From Labilithrix sp. (GTDB lineage: Bacteria > Myxococcota > Polyangia > Polyangiales > Polyangiaceae): a DNA stretch of 58,333 nt. The DNA lies in the NCBI GenBank assembly GCA_028287035.1, contig JAQBQL010000013.1, forward strand, positions 1-58,333, given 5' to 3'. Each line of letters opens with the position of its first letter. The stretch's first letter is position 1. Made by a program: the position numbers and the translations under genes. The notes beneath the pieces are model-generated. The model saw nothing but the letters and a program-made list of their open reading frames with translations, did no database searches and had not been told where the DNA came from. Below are positions 23,768-32,838 of the stretch, in pieces.

Positions 23768-26413
23768 ATGTCCGTCCGATTCCGTCACGATCACGCGCGG
23801 TGTGCCGGCATTCACGAGCACGCGCACCTGCACGAGGGGCTCGAGCACGGCGCGGGCGGGCGGCCCTTCGCCTTCGCGAGCAGCCCGCGGAACTTCGAGC
23901 GTGACCGCCCCTTCGCCGTCGAGCACATCGCCCTCGATCTGACGCTCGACTTCGTGCGCAAGGGGATCCGCGGCTCGGCGGCGCTCACGCTGCGGAGGGT
24001 CGATCCCGACGCCCGGGCGGTGGACCTCGACGCGGTCGGCTTCAGCATCGAGGCGGTGACCCTCGACGACGAGCCTGCAGTCTACATCTGTGACGGGCGC
24101 CGGCTGCTGGTCGACGTGCCGCTCGGAAAGGGCGGCGGCGTGGTGCGCGTGACGTATGCGGCGACGCCGCGGCGCGGCCTCTACTTCCTCGAGCCGGACG
24201 AGCACGTCACGACGAGACCGCGTCAGGCCTGGACCCAGCTCCAGGAGGAGGACGCCCGGCACGTCTTCCCTTGCCACGACAAGCCGCACGCCAAGATGAC
24301 CACCGAGGCGCGGGTCACGGTGCCGGCCGGCATGTCGGTCCTCTCGAACGGCGCGCTCGTCGGCACCGAGGACAAGGACGCGGGCCGCACGTTCCACTGG
24401 CGGATGAGCGAGCCGCACCCGAGCTACCTCGTCACAATCGTCGCCGGCGAGTTCGCGATCCTCGAGGACCGCGTCACGGTCGGGACGCGCGAGGTGCCCG
24501 TCACCTACCTCGTGCCGAAGGGCGCCGAGGAGGACGGCCGGCGCACCTTCGCGCGGACGCCGGACATGATCGCGTTCTTCTCCGAGCTCACCGGCGTGCC
24601 GTACCCGTGGAACAAATACGCGCAGGTCGTGGTCAGCGACTTCGTGTTCGGCGGAATGGAGAACACGACCGCCACCACGATGTACGAGCACATCCTGCTC
24701 GACGCGCGGGCCGCGCTCGACAACACGAGCGACGATCTCATCGCCCACGAGCTCGCGCACCAGTGGTTCGGCGACTACGTCACCTGCCGCGACTGGTCCG
24801 AGGGATGGCTGAACGAGGGATTCGCGACGTTCCTCGAGCACGTGTGGCGCGAGAAGCAGCTCGGGCGCGACGAGTACGACTACGGCGTCCGCCACGATCT
24901 CGGGTCGTACCTCCACGAGGCACACGGCCGCTACCGGCGGCCCATCGTGTGCCAGGACTACGACGCGGCGCTCGACCTCTTCGACCGGCACCTCTACGAG
25001 AAGGGCGGGCTCGTCCTCCACGTGCTGCGCATGGAGCTCGGAGACGCGCTCTTCTGGAAGGGCGTCTCCACCTACCTCCAGCGGCACGCGCGGGGCATCG
25101 TCGAGACGCGCGACCTCCTCCGGGCACTCGAGGAGGTGTCGGGCCGCAGCCTCGGCCGCCGCTTCGAGGAGATGGTCCTCCGCCCCGGTCACCCCGAGCT
25201 CGACGTCACCATCACGTGGGACGACGGCGTCCTCGTCTGCGCCCTCAAGCAGACGCAGAGCAGTACCGACCAGGTCCCGGCGGTGTTCGAGATCCCGCTC
25301 GTGGTCGACATCGCGAGCGGCGCCGGCGTGCGGCGCGAGAAGGTCAAGCTCGCGGCCCGCGCCGACAGCTTCGCCATCCCCTGCCCCGAGCGTCCGCGCT
25401 TCGTCGTCGTGGATCCCGAGCTCCGCATCCTCGGCGAGGTCAGCGTGAAGGCGCCGCCCGACATGCTGCGCCGGCAGCTCGCCGAGGCGTCCTCGGGGCG
25501 CGGCCGGTGGCTCGCCGCGCAGGCGCTCGCGAAGAGCGACGATCCCGTGACCATCGAGGCGCTCGCCGAGCGGCTCGCCGACGAGGCGGAGTTCTGGGGA
25601 GTGCGCGCCGAGTGCGCCGACGCGCTCGGAACGATCCGGGCGCGCGAGTGCTTCGAGGCGCTCGCGGCGCAGGCGACGACCGCCCATCCGAAGGTCCGGC
25701 GGGCCGTCGTCGCGGCGCTCGGTCGGTTCCGCACCACGGCCGCCGTCGACGTGCTGAAGAAGCGAGCGCTCCGCGACGAGAGCTACCTCGTCGAGGCCGA
25801 GGCGGCGCGAGCCCTCGGCAAGACGCGGCAGCCAGGGGCGTTCGACGTGCTCCTCGACGTCCTGGACCGTCCCTCGTGGGCGGAGGTCATCACGGCCGGC
25901 GCGATCGATGGCCTCGCCGCCCTGCGCGACGAACGCGCGCTCCCTCACCTCCTGTCGCGCACGCGGTACGGACATCCGACGCGCGTGCGGCGGGCGGCGG
26001 CGATGGCGATCCCCAAGCTGTCGAGCGACCGCCGGGCCCGCGAGCACCTCGAGGAGCTCCTCGACGACGCCGACCCGATCCTGCGAATCGACGTGGTGCG
26101 CGCGCTCGCCGAGCTCGGCGACGCCCGTTCGCGTGGCGTGCTCCGCGCGCGAGGCGAGCGCGACCTCGACCCGAGGGTTCGCCGGCGCATCCGCGAGGCC
26201 GTCCGCGATCTCGGCGGAGAGCGGAAGCAGGCCGACCAGCTCAAGGAGGACGTCGAGAAGCTCCAGTCCGAGCAGCTCGAGCTGAGGGCCCGGCTCGCCC
26301 GGCTGGAGTCGCGCCTCGGGCCCGCGAAGGCCGCGGCGATCACGAACGAGAAGCCCGCCGCGAAGAAGACCGCGCCGCCCGCGCGCACCAAGAAGGCGCC
26401 ACGTCGACGCTGA
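23768..26413 (+). CDS. M1-family metallo-aminopeptidase with C-terminal HEAT repeats and basic tail
   Basis: 881 residues, no signal peptide. A His-rich N-terminus (HDHARCAGIHEHAHLHEG, about 8-25) precedes the M1 N-terminal beta domain. The catalytic domain has FGGMENT (exopeptidase motif GxMEN, 295-299), HELAHQWFGDYV (zinc ligands H327 and H331, general base E328) and the third ligand E350 in WLNEGFATF, exactly 18 residues after the second His. Residues about 570-830 are HEAT repeats (ALAKSDDPVTIEALAERLAD, VRRAVVAALGRFRTTAAVDV) in place of the usual ERAP1-like domain. The end is a coiled coil (QADQLKEDVEKLQSEQLEL) and a Lys/Ala/Pro tail like those that bind nucleic acid. The His-rich start may store zinc. 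It would trim N-terminal residues from peptides in the cytoplasm. Confidence 0.93.
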   Translation: MSVRFRHDHARCAGIHEHAHLHEGLEHGAGGRPFAFASSPRNFERDRPFAVEHIALDLTLDFVRKGIRGSAALTLRRVDPDARAVDLDAVGFSIEAVTLDDEPAVYICDGRRLLVDVPLGKGGGVVRVTYAATPRRGLYFLEPDEHVTTRPRQAWTQLQEEDARHVFPCHDKPHAKMTTEARVTVPAGMSVLSNGALVGTEDKDAGRTFHWRMSEPHPSYLVTIVAGEFAILEDRVTVGTREVPVTYLVPKGAEEDGRRTFARTPDMIAFFSELTGVPYPWNKYAQVVVSDFVFGGMENTTATTMYEHILLDARAALDNTSDDLIAHELAHQWFGDYVTCRDWSEGWLNEGFATFLEHVWREKQLGRDEYDYGVRHDLGSYLHEAHGRYRRPIVCQDYDAALDLFDRHLYEKGGLVLHVLRMELGDALFWKGVSTYLQRHARGIVETRDLLRALEEVSGRSLGRRFEEMVLRPGHPELDVTITWDDGVLVCALKQTQSSTDQVPAVFEIPLVVDIASGAGVRREKVKLAARADSFAIPCPERPRFVVVDPELRILGEVSVKAPPDMLRRQLAEASSGRGRWLAAQALAKSDDPVTIEALAERLADEAEFWGVRAECADALGTIRARECFEALAAQATTAHPKVRRAVVAALGRFRTTAAVDVLKKRALRDESYLVEAEAARALGKTRQPGAFDVLLDVLDRPSWAEVITAGAIDGLAALRDERALPHLLSRTRYGHPTRVRRAAAMAIPKLSSDRRAREHLEELLDDADPILRIDVVRALAELGDARSRGVLRARGERDLDPRVRRRIREAVRDLGGERKQADQLKEDVEKLQSEQLELRARLARLESRLGPAKAAAITNEKPAAKKTAPPARTKKAPRRR

Positions 26414-26562
26414 GTGGGCGACCCCTCAGATGGATCGGGGGCTGTCCATCGCCGGCTCCCCTGGATCCGCCATGCGCATCAGCAGCGTGCGCGCGCGACG
26501 CGCGAAGCGCTCTCCGCGTGAGCCATCCGAGGCTGGCCCGCCTCGTGCTTGAGGAGGGCATC

Positions 26563-27396
26563 ATGGCAGCGCCGGCCCGGCCCTCGATCTCTCCGCCCCG
26601 TCCGGCCGCCGCGCCTGTCGCGGTCGCGCCGGCGACGATCATGGGCCTCGCACCGCCGCCCGCGCCAGAGCCGAGCGCGCAGTGGATGGCCGACGACGAG
26701 GTCCTCCTCGAGGACGCGGCTGCCGAGGACCCCGCGCCGTCTTCGGGCGTGCGCGTCAGCGACGAGGTGCCGGCCATCGTCGACCCTTCCGACGCGCTCT
26801 CGTTCAAGGTCTACACGCTCGCCGACCTCGAGCGACGGAGCGACGCGCCGCCGGCGATGGCGAGGCCCGTGGACGCCGTCGCGCGCCGCAAGGTCCTCTG
26901 GCGTGCGGCGTGGGCGTCGGTCTGCGCGTTCGCGACGGCGACGCTCGGCTGGTCGCGCACGAGGAACGAGCTCGGGCTCCGCGAACCGGTGCGGACGGCG
27001 CTTCGTCAGCCGTTCGACCGCCTCGGCGACGACCTGCAGGCGGCCATCGAGTCCCTCGACTGGAAGAAGTACGGCGTCGTCACCGGCATCGTCACCGGGG
27101 CGAGCCTGGCGCTGCTGTTCGCGGTGCTCTTCGCGGCCGAGCTCACCGACGATCTGAAGGCGGGCTCCGGCTCGCACCTCGCGAGCGCCGACGCGCTCGA
27201 CGTCACGCCCCCGCCGCGCGCCGCCCCGGTGCTCGCGCCGACCCCGGTGATCGCGCCCGAGCCCGCCGCGACGACCGTGGTCGTGACCAGCAGCGACGAG
27301 GACGAGGCGCCGGCTCCGCCGAAGCGCGCCGCGAAGAAGCCGAAGGCCAAGGGGAAGCTCACCTACCGCAACGCCGACGCGATCTTCAATCCCTGA
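26563..27396 (+). CDS. hypothetical single-pass membrane protein
   Basis: 277 residues. Pro/Ala-rich start, an acidic segment (MADDEVLLEDAAAEDPAPSS), a region with FKVYTLADLERR, a possible first hydrophobic segment (VLWRAAWASVCAFATATLGW) and a clear transmembrane helix VVTGIVTGASLALLFAVLFA at about residue 184. The C-terminus is Pro/Ala-rich with an acid-then-basic tail (DEDEAPAPPKRAAKKPKAKG). I do not recognise a family. The ATG at 26563 is supported by GAGGAGGG seven bases upstream. It lies between the aminopeptidase and the enoyl-CoA hydratase with 149- and 26-bp gaps. Confidence 0.7.
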   Translation: MAAPARPSISPPRPAAAPVAVAPATIMGLAPPPAPEPSAQWMADDEVLLEDAAAEDPAPSSGVRVSDEVPAIVDPSDALSFKVYTLADLERRSDAPPAMARPVDAVARRKVLWRAAWASVCAFATATLGWSRTRNELGLREPVRTALRQPFDRLGDDLQAAIESLDWKKYGVVTGIVTGASLALLFAVLFAAELTDDLKAGSGSHLASADALDVTPPPRAAPVLAPTPVIAPEPAATTVVVTSSDEDEAPAPPKRAAKKPKAKGKLTYRNADAIFNP

Positions 27397-27422
27397 GGAG
27401 CGGGTGCTAACGACGCTCGCCC

Positions 27423-28214
27423 ATGGCAAGCGAGTCGTTCCCGATCGAGGTCGAGCAGCGCGGTAACGTGGTCATCTGGACCATCGATCGCGAACCGCGC
27501 ATGAACAGCCTCTCGCGCGCCACCCTGCGCGCGTTCGGCAAGCTGGCGCGCGAGGCGAGCACGAACGACTCGGTGCGGGCGATCGTCATCACCGGCCGCG
27601 GTGAGAAGGTGTTCTGCGCGGGCGCCGACCTGAAGGAGCGTCAGGGAATGACCGAGAACGACGTGCGCGCGCAGATCGAGCTGTATCGCTCGGAGCTCGG
27701 GCCGATCGATCGCTCGCCCAAGCCGGTGGTCGCGGCGCTCAACGGCAGCGCGTTCGGCGGCGGCCTCGAGCTCGCGCTCGTGTGCGATCTGCGCGTGGCG
27801 GCTGCCCACGTGCAGCTCGCCCTGCCCGAGACGTCGCTCGGGATCATCCCCGGCGCCGGCGGAACGCAGCGGCTCGGGCGGATCGTCGGCGAGGCGCGCG
27901 CCAAGGAGATGATCCTCCTCGGCCGCCGCCTGAGCGCGACCGAGGCGCTGTCGTGGGGGCTCCTGAACCGCGTGACGCCGGAGGGAACGAGCGTGCTCGA
28001 CGACGCCCTCGCCTTCCTCGCGCCCATCGCGAACGGCGCGCCGATCGCGCAGGCCGCCGCGCTCGAGGCGATCGACCGCTCCTTCGACGTCAGCCTCGAG
28101 CACGGGCTCGAGCTCGAGAAGGTGAGCTACGACAAGGTACTGGTCAGCGAGGATCGGCGCGAGGCCCTCGCGGCCTTCGCGGAGAAGCGAAGGCCCGCGT
28201 TCCAGGGCCGCTAG
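27423..28214 (+). CDS. enoyl-CoA hydratase/isomerase family protein (methylglutaconyl-CoA hydratase-like)
   Basis: 263 residues, full length for a crotonase. The oxyanion-hole motifs FCAGADLKERQGM and NGSAFGGGLELALVCDLRVA are intact, with the two catalytic Glu in GGGLELAL and LPETSLGIIPGAGG, so it should be a hydratase. GADLKERQ and the early NSLS motif are most like the methylglutaconyl-CoA hydratases (LiuC/AUH) of leucine breakdown, but no other leucine-degradation genes are nearby and the substrate is not certain. It starts 26 bp after the membrane-protein gene and ends 35 bp before the kinase gene. Confidence 0.9.
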   Translation: MASESFPIEVEQRGNVVIWTIDREPRMNSLSRATLRAFGKLAREASTNDSVRAIVITGRGEKVFCAGADLKERQGMTENDVRAQIELYRSELGPIDRSPKPVVAALNGSAFGGGLELALVCDLRVAAAHVQLALPETSLGIIPGAGGTQRLGRIVGEARAKEMILLGRRLSATEALSWGLLNRVTPEGTSVLDDALAFLAPIANGAPIAQAAALEAIDRSFDVSLEHGLELEKVSYDKVLVSEDRREALAAFAEKRRPAFQGR

Positions 28215-28249
28215 CGCGCGGCCGCTCTGGTAGCATCGAGGAACACCGC

Positions 28250-29584
28250 ATGGGCGCGCTCGGCGGAATCCCTCTCGACGTCGGCGACGTGCTCGCCAAG
28301 AAGTACCGGCTCGAGCGCCTCATCGGCGAGGGCGGAACCGGCATCGTGGTCGCGGCGCGTCACGTGCAGCTCGATCGGCCCGTCGCCATCAAGTTCCTGC
28401 GCGCCGCGCTCGCCTCGGACGAGGTGCGCGCGCGCTTCGAGCGCGAGGCGCGCGCCATCGAGCAGATCGAGAGCGCGCACGTCGTGTCGGTCCTCGAGTT
28501 CGGCTGGCTCGACGATCTGTCGCCGTACATGGTGATGGAGGCGCTCGAGGGCCGCGACCTCGCGCGCATCCTGAAGGAGGACGGCCCGCTCGGCATCGAG
28601 GACGCCGTCGATTGCATGCTGCAGGTGTGCGAGGCGCTCGTCCAGGCGCACGCGCGGGGCATCGTGCATCGCGACCTCAAGCCCGCGAACCTGTTCCTCA
28701 CACGCCGCGAGGACGGAGCTCCGCACATCAAGGTCGTGGACTTCGGCATCTCGAAGATCCTGGACCCCAAGGTGCTCGGGACCGACGAGCGCGACATGAC
28801 GGGCGCGTTCACGGTGCTCGGCTCGCCGCGGTACATGGCGCCCGAGCAGCTGCGCAATTCCAAGGACGTCGACGCGCGCGCCGACCTCTGGTCGATCGGC
28901 GCGGTCATGTTCCAGATCATCAGCGGCCGCGCCGCGTTCGATGCCGAGAACAACGTGCACGCCAGCCTCGCCGTGCTGACCACGGAGGCGCCGCTGCTGC
29001 GCGAGCTCGTACCCAGCGCCTCGAAGAAGCTCGAGGGCATCGTGAACCGCTGCCTCTCGAAGGACCGCGAGGCGCGCTTCCAGAGCGCCGCGGAGCTGGC
29101 CGACGCGCTCCGGCCGCTCGCGACGAAGCGCACGCGCGACTCGCTCGCGCGGCTCGAGGAGGCGAAGGCCGAGCCCTCGGTGTCGATCGGTCTCGCGGTG
29201 CCGTCGGTCGGCGATCACGCGCCGAGCTCGGGCGGGTCGCCGTCGTCGATGATCCCTCCGCCGCCCTCGCGTGCGTCGCAGGCGCCGAGCCTGACGCCGC
29301 CGCTGTTCGCGTCGGACCGACCGTCGCGCATGCCGGGTCACGTCGTGCGGCCGCGCTCGCGTCTCGTCACGTACGCGCTGGTCGGGTTCGCGGGGCTGCT
29401 CGTGGTCGCGCTCGCGTTCGGGCTGCTCACCGGTCTCAAGCTCGCCGCGCAATCGGTGGGCCTGATGCAGGCGGGGAGCGCCGCGCCGGGTCCGTCTGCA
29501 GCGCCGTCGCCCGACCGCATCGACCGCGGCCCATCGCAGGCGATCACGGTGACGCTCGACGCGGGCCGGCCTCCCGCGCGGTGA
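28250..29584 (+). CDS. eukaryote-like serine/threonine protein kinase, membrane anchored
   Basis: 444 residues. Kinase domain about 20-285: glycine loop GEGGTGIV (26-33), Lys48 in VAIKFL, Glu in FEREAR, HRDLKPAN (D142), DFG (164-166) and MAPEQ (APE 197-199), all intact, so it should be active. A Pro/Ser linker (about 310-365) leads to one transmembrane helix (LVTYALVGFAGLLVVALAFG) and a short Ala/Pro/Ser tail outside, with no recognised sensor domain. The ATG at 28250 is preceded by GAGGA; the open frame upstream lies over the hydratase gene and is not used. It is followed 59 bp later by the subtilase gene. Confidence 0.93.
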   Translation: MGALGGIPLDVGDVLAKKYRLERLIGEGGTGIVVAARHVQLDRPVAIKFLRAALASDEVRARFEREARAIEQIESAHVVSVLEFGWLDDLSPYMVMEALEGRDLARILKEDGPLGIEDAVDCMLQVCEALVQAHARGIVHRDLKPANLFLTRREDGAPHIKVVDFGISKILDPKVLGTDERDMTGAFTVLGSPRYMAPEQLRNSKDVDARADLWSIGAVMFQIISGRAAFDAENNVHASLAVLTTEAPLLRELVPSASKKLEGIVNRCLSKDREARFQSAAELADALRPLATKRTRDSLARLEEAKAEPSVSIGLAVPSVGDHAPSSGGSPSSMIPPPPSRASQAPSLTPPLFASDRPSRMPGHVVRPRSRLVTYALVGFAGLLVVALAFGLLTGLKLAAQSVGLMQAGSAAPGPSAAPSPDRIDRGPSQAITVTLDAGRPPAR

Positions 29585-29643
29585 CGCGCCGGCACGGCGG
29601 CGGGGGCCCGGAGCCATGGCTTCTTGTCCGCGCCTGGGCGAGA

Positions 29644-32304
29644 ATGTCCGCGTCGATGCGTTCCTCTCTCCTGTCGCGCGGCTCTGCGGCCCCGGTCCTC
29701 GCCGGGCTCCTCGTGCTGGCCTGCGCGGCCGTCGCCGGTGAGCGCGGCGCGAACGCCCAGCCGACTGCCGCGCCTGGTCCGCGTCCTCTGCGTCCTCTGC
29801 GCGTGGCGCCGGTGATCGCGCAGAGTGCCTCGTCCGACGCTCCGGCGAGCGTCGCGTCGCCGGTCAGCGGGTTCGATCGCGCGGGCGGCGCCGCGAACGG
29901 GGTCGGCCTCGTGCACATGCTCGGTCGTCACGCCGCTTCGACGCTCGCGCCGAGCAGCGGAACGGTCGGGGCGCTCGTCCGCATCCCGCCCGGCCAGCAT
30001 GCCTCCGACTACGGCCTCGACGACGTCGCACCCGGCATCGGGCGGCTCCGCGCGACGCCGGCGCGCATCGAGGAGTTCGGCTTCGCGCATCCCGACCTGC
30101 ACGTCGAGGTCGCGCCGCCGCTCCACACGCTGCTCGACCGGCTCGGCCGTTGGGTCGGGTCGACGGCGGCCCGCGAGCAGCGCGGGATCGACGGGTCAGG
30201 CGTCCTCGTCGGCGTCGCCGACACCGGCCTCGACGTCACGAGCCGCGAGATGGTGGATCTCGACGGCCGGACCCGCGTCGCGTGGCTGCTCGATCTGTCG
30301 CTCGTCGCGGCCGGCATCCATCCGGAGCTCGAAAAGAAGTACGGCTACACGGACGCGAACGGGAACCTGATCGGGGCGGTCCTCTCCCGGGCCGACATCG
30401 ACGAGCGCCTCACCCGCATCGGCAACGGCTCCTGCACCGCGACGCCGGGCCTCCCATGCGCGCCCTCCGACGACGTCGGGCACGGCACCCACGTCACCGG
30501 CATCGCGGCGGCACGAGGCGCGGGCGGCAAGTTCCCGGGCGTCGCGCCGGGCGCGATGATCGTCGCGGTCCGGGCCACGCGCGGCCGCAGCGACGGCATC
30601 GAGGAGGACGACATCGTCCGCGCCACGCAGTTCCTCTTCGACCGCGCCGACTTCGAGAAGAAGCCGATGGTCGTGAACCTGTCGATCGGCAGCGACTTCG
30701 GCCCTCACGACGGGACCTTGCTGTGGGAGCAAGCGCTCGCGAGCTACGTCGGGCCCGAGCATCCGGGACGCGCCATCGTCGCGGCGGCCGGCAACTCGGG
30801 ATCGATCGATCAGCCCATCCACCAGACGGTGCGCGCCACCAAGGGCGCCACGCTCCGTGTCCCGGTGCAGGTCGAGGCCGCCGCCAAGGGGTCGGTGCAG
30901 ATCTGGATCACGCTGCGCGAGGGTGCCGACCTCAAGATCGGCCTCGACGGGCCGGACGGCGAATGGATCGCGCCGGTCGCGAAGGGCCACCAGAACGGCA
31001 AGAACGCCGCCGAGTACAACGCGGGCGTCATCTACGGCGCGGGGCTGACCAACAGCCCCATCCCCGAGTCGTCGAACGGAGCCGTGGTCATCTGGGCCGG
31101 CAAGTGGCCGAAGGGCCCGTACTACATCACGCTCGAGGGCACCGGCATGGCCGACCTCTATCTCCAGGGGATCGACGACGCCGCGATCAACACGACCGGC
31201 GAGGCGCTCTTCGCGAGCGGCGTCCGCTCCGGGACCATCAACCTGCCCGCGACGAACCCGTCGATCATCGGCGTCGGGTGCACCGTCAACCGCGCGAGCT
31301 GGACGAGCATCTCCGGCGTCGAGGGCTCGCTGCGCGTGCCGGTCCTCGATCCCGCCGGCGGCATGCTCGCCTCACCCCACGAGGCGCGGCAGCTCGCCGA
31401 GGGAGAGGTGTGCTGGTTCTCGAGCGCCGGGCCGACTGCCAACGGCATACCGAAGCCGGAGATCTCCGCCCCGGGCGCGCTCGTCGTTTCGGCGATGAGC
31501 CGCAGCGCGCATCCCGGCGTCGCGGGGAGCGTGTTCTCGAACGCGTCGTGTCCGTCGCTCCCGTCGGGCAAGCAGGACGTGCGCTGCCTCCAGATCGACG
31601 ACGACCACGGCATCGCGGTGGGCACGTCGATGTCGGCGCCCGCCGTCGCCGGCGTCATCGCGCTCCTCCTCCAGAAGGACCCCACGCTCACGCAGGACAA
31701 GATCGTCGCCCTCCTGCAGGCGGGCGCTCATCGGTTCCGGGGCAGCGCGCCGTTCGACGACCAGTCGGGTCCGGGCGAGGTCGACGCAATCGGCTCGCTC
31801 GATGCGCTCGATCAGCTGCAGAACCCGGCCTTGCAGCTGCCGTCGTTCGACCGCAGCTGGGTCACCCTCAGCTCCGACTACGTCCCGGCCGACGGGTCCA
31901 CCTCGGTCACCGCGATCGTCGAGCTGCGCACCGCCGGCGGCCAGCACCGCGCCGACTTCTTCGACAAGGCGCGGCTCGCGGCGGTCGTCGCGGTCGACGG
32001 CCAGCCGGTCGACATCGCTCCCGAGATCGTCCGGCACGCGCCCGGCCTCTACGTGTTCACGTGGAAGCCGCCGCCCGGGCTCGGCGGCTCGCTGGCGACG
32101 TTCGGCGCGACCTTCGACGGCAAGCCCATCGTGGCGCCGCGCGTCGTGCCGATCGCCACCGACCGCTGGAACGCCGCGTATCCGAGCCATGCGTCGGGCA
32201 ATAGCTGCGCCGTGGGTCCGGCAGGCCGCGGCGAGGGCAGCATCGCCGCGCTCGGGTTCGTGCTAGGTCTCGCCGCCCTTCGCCGCCGCCGGTCACCCTC
32301 ATGA
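29644..32304 (+). CDS. subtilisin-like serine protease (S8) with MYXO-CTERM-like tail
   Basis: About 886 residues. Signal peptide LLSRGSAAPVLAGLLVLACA, a propeptide-like region to about 175, then the S8 domain with the full triad: Asp193 (VGVADTGLD), His280 (VGHGTHVTGIAA) and Ser662 (GTSMSAPAVAG); the oxyanion Asn is in AAAGNSGS. A roughly 200-residue insert with beta domain features (LRVPVQVEAAAKGSVQIWIT) lies between His and Ser. The C-terminus has SCAVGP, a hydrophobic helix (SIAALGFVLGLAAL) and RRRR, the pattern of the MYXO-CTERM sorting signal. The protein is thus exported and probably cell-surface anchored. The ATG at 29644 or at 29656 could be the start. The stop overlaps the GNAT start (ATGA). 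Confidence 0.9.
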   Translation: MSASMRSSLLSRGSAAPVLAGLLVLACAAVAGERGANAQPTAAPGPRPLRPLRVAPVIAQSASSDAPASVASPVSGFDRAGGAANGVGLVHMLGRHAASTLAPSSGTVGALVRIPPGQHASDYGLDDVAPGIGRLRATPARIEEFGFAHPDLHVEVAPPLHTLLDRLGRWVGSTAAREQRGIDGSGVLVGVADTGLDVTSREMVDLDGRTRVAWLLDLSLVAAGIHPELEKKYGYTDANGNLIGAVLSRADIDERLTRIGNGSCTATPGLPCAPSDDVGHGTHVTGIAAARGAGGKFPGVAPGAMIVAVRATRGRSDGIEEDDIVRATQFLFDRADFEKKPMVVNLSIGSDFGPHDGTLLWEQALASYVGPEHPGRAIVAAAGNSGSIDQPIHQTVRATKGATLRVPVQVEAAAKGSVQIWITLREGADLKIGLDGPDGEWIAPVAKGHQNGKNAAEYNAGVIYGAGLTNSPIPESSNGAVVIWAGKWPKGPYYITLEGTGMADLYLQGIDDAAINTTGEALFASGVRSGTINLPATNPSIIGVGCTVNRASWTSISGVEGSLRVPVLDPAGGMLASPHEARQLAEGEVCWFSSAGPTANGIPKPEISAPGALVVSAMSRSAHPGVAGSVFSNASCPSLPSGKQDVRCLQIDDDHGIAVGTSMSAPAVAGVIALLLQKDPTLTQDKIVALLQAGAHRFRGSAPFDDQSGPGEVDAIGSLDALDQLQNPALQLPSFDRSWVTLSSDYVPADGSTSVTAIVELRTAGGQHRADFFDKARLAAVVAVDGQPVDIAPEIVRHAPGLYVFTWKPPPGLGGSLATFGATFDGKPIVAPRVVPIATDRWNAAYPSHASGNSCAVGPAGRGEGSIAALGFVLGLAALRRRRSPS

Positions 32305-32834
32305 TCATCGCCACCGAGCGCCTCGTCCTTCGCGATTTCGACCCCCACGACTGGGAGGGCATGCTCGCCATCGAGGGTGACCCCGAGGCGGTGCGCTACC
32401 AGTCCTTCCAGGCGCGGAGCGAGGTCGACTGCCGCGTGTACATTGCACGCGATATCGCCTCGCGCAGCCCGCAGCGCTGGTGCTTCGATCTCGCGGTGAC
32501 CCTGGCCGACACCGGGCGTCTCGTGGGCCGCGTCGGCCTCGACGTGAAGGCGCCGGAGCGGCAGCTCGGCGAGTTGTGGTTCATCCTGGAGCGCGCCTCG
32601 TGGGGCAAGGGCCTCATGACGGAGGCCGCGCGCGCGGTCGTCGACTTCGGCTTCCACGAGCGGAAGCTGCGGCGGATCTTCCTCGAGTGCGACCCGCGCA
32701 ACCTCGCGGCGACGCGCGTGGCCGAGAAGATCGGGATGAAGCGCGAGGGTCTCCTCCGCGAGCAGATCTTCCTGAAGGGCGAGTGGGTCGACTCGCTGTA
32801 CTACGGCATCCTCTCGCGCGAGTGGCCGACCTGA
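32301..32834 (+). CDS. GNAT-family N-acetyltransferase (RimJ/RimL-like)
   Basis: 177 residues. Begins with the typical IIATERLVLRDFDPHDWEGM and has the GNAT core: LVGRVGLDVKAPERQLGELW, the acetyl-CoA motif ERASWGKGLMTEAARAVVDF, then LRRIFLECDPRNLAATRVAE and KIGMKREGLLREQIFLKGEW. Such enzymes acetylate ribosomal protein N-termini, peptides or small amines; the substrate cannot be named. The ATG overlaps the TGA of the subtilase gene by four bases, and the gene ends 4 bp before the convergent gene at 32839. Confidence 0.93.
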   Translation: MIIATERLVLRDFDPHDWEGMLAIEGDPEAVRYQSFQARSEVDCRVYIARDIASRSPQRWCFDLAVTLADTGRLVGRVGLDVKAPERQLGELWFILERASWGKGLMTEAARAVVDFGFHERKLRRIFLECDPRNLAATRVAEKIGMKREGLLREQIFLKGEWVDSLYYGILSREWPT

Positions 32835-32838
32835 GCGG

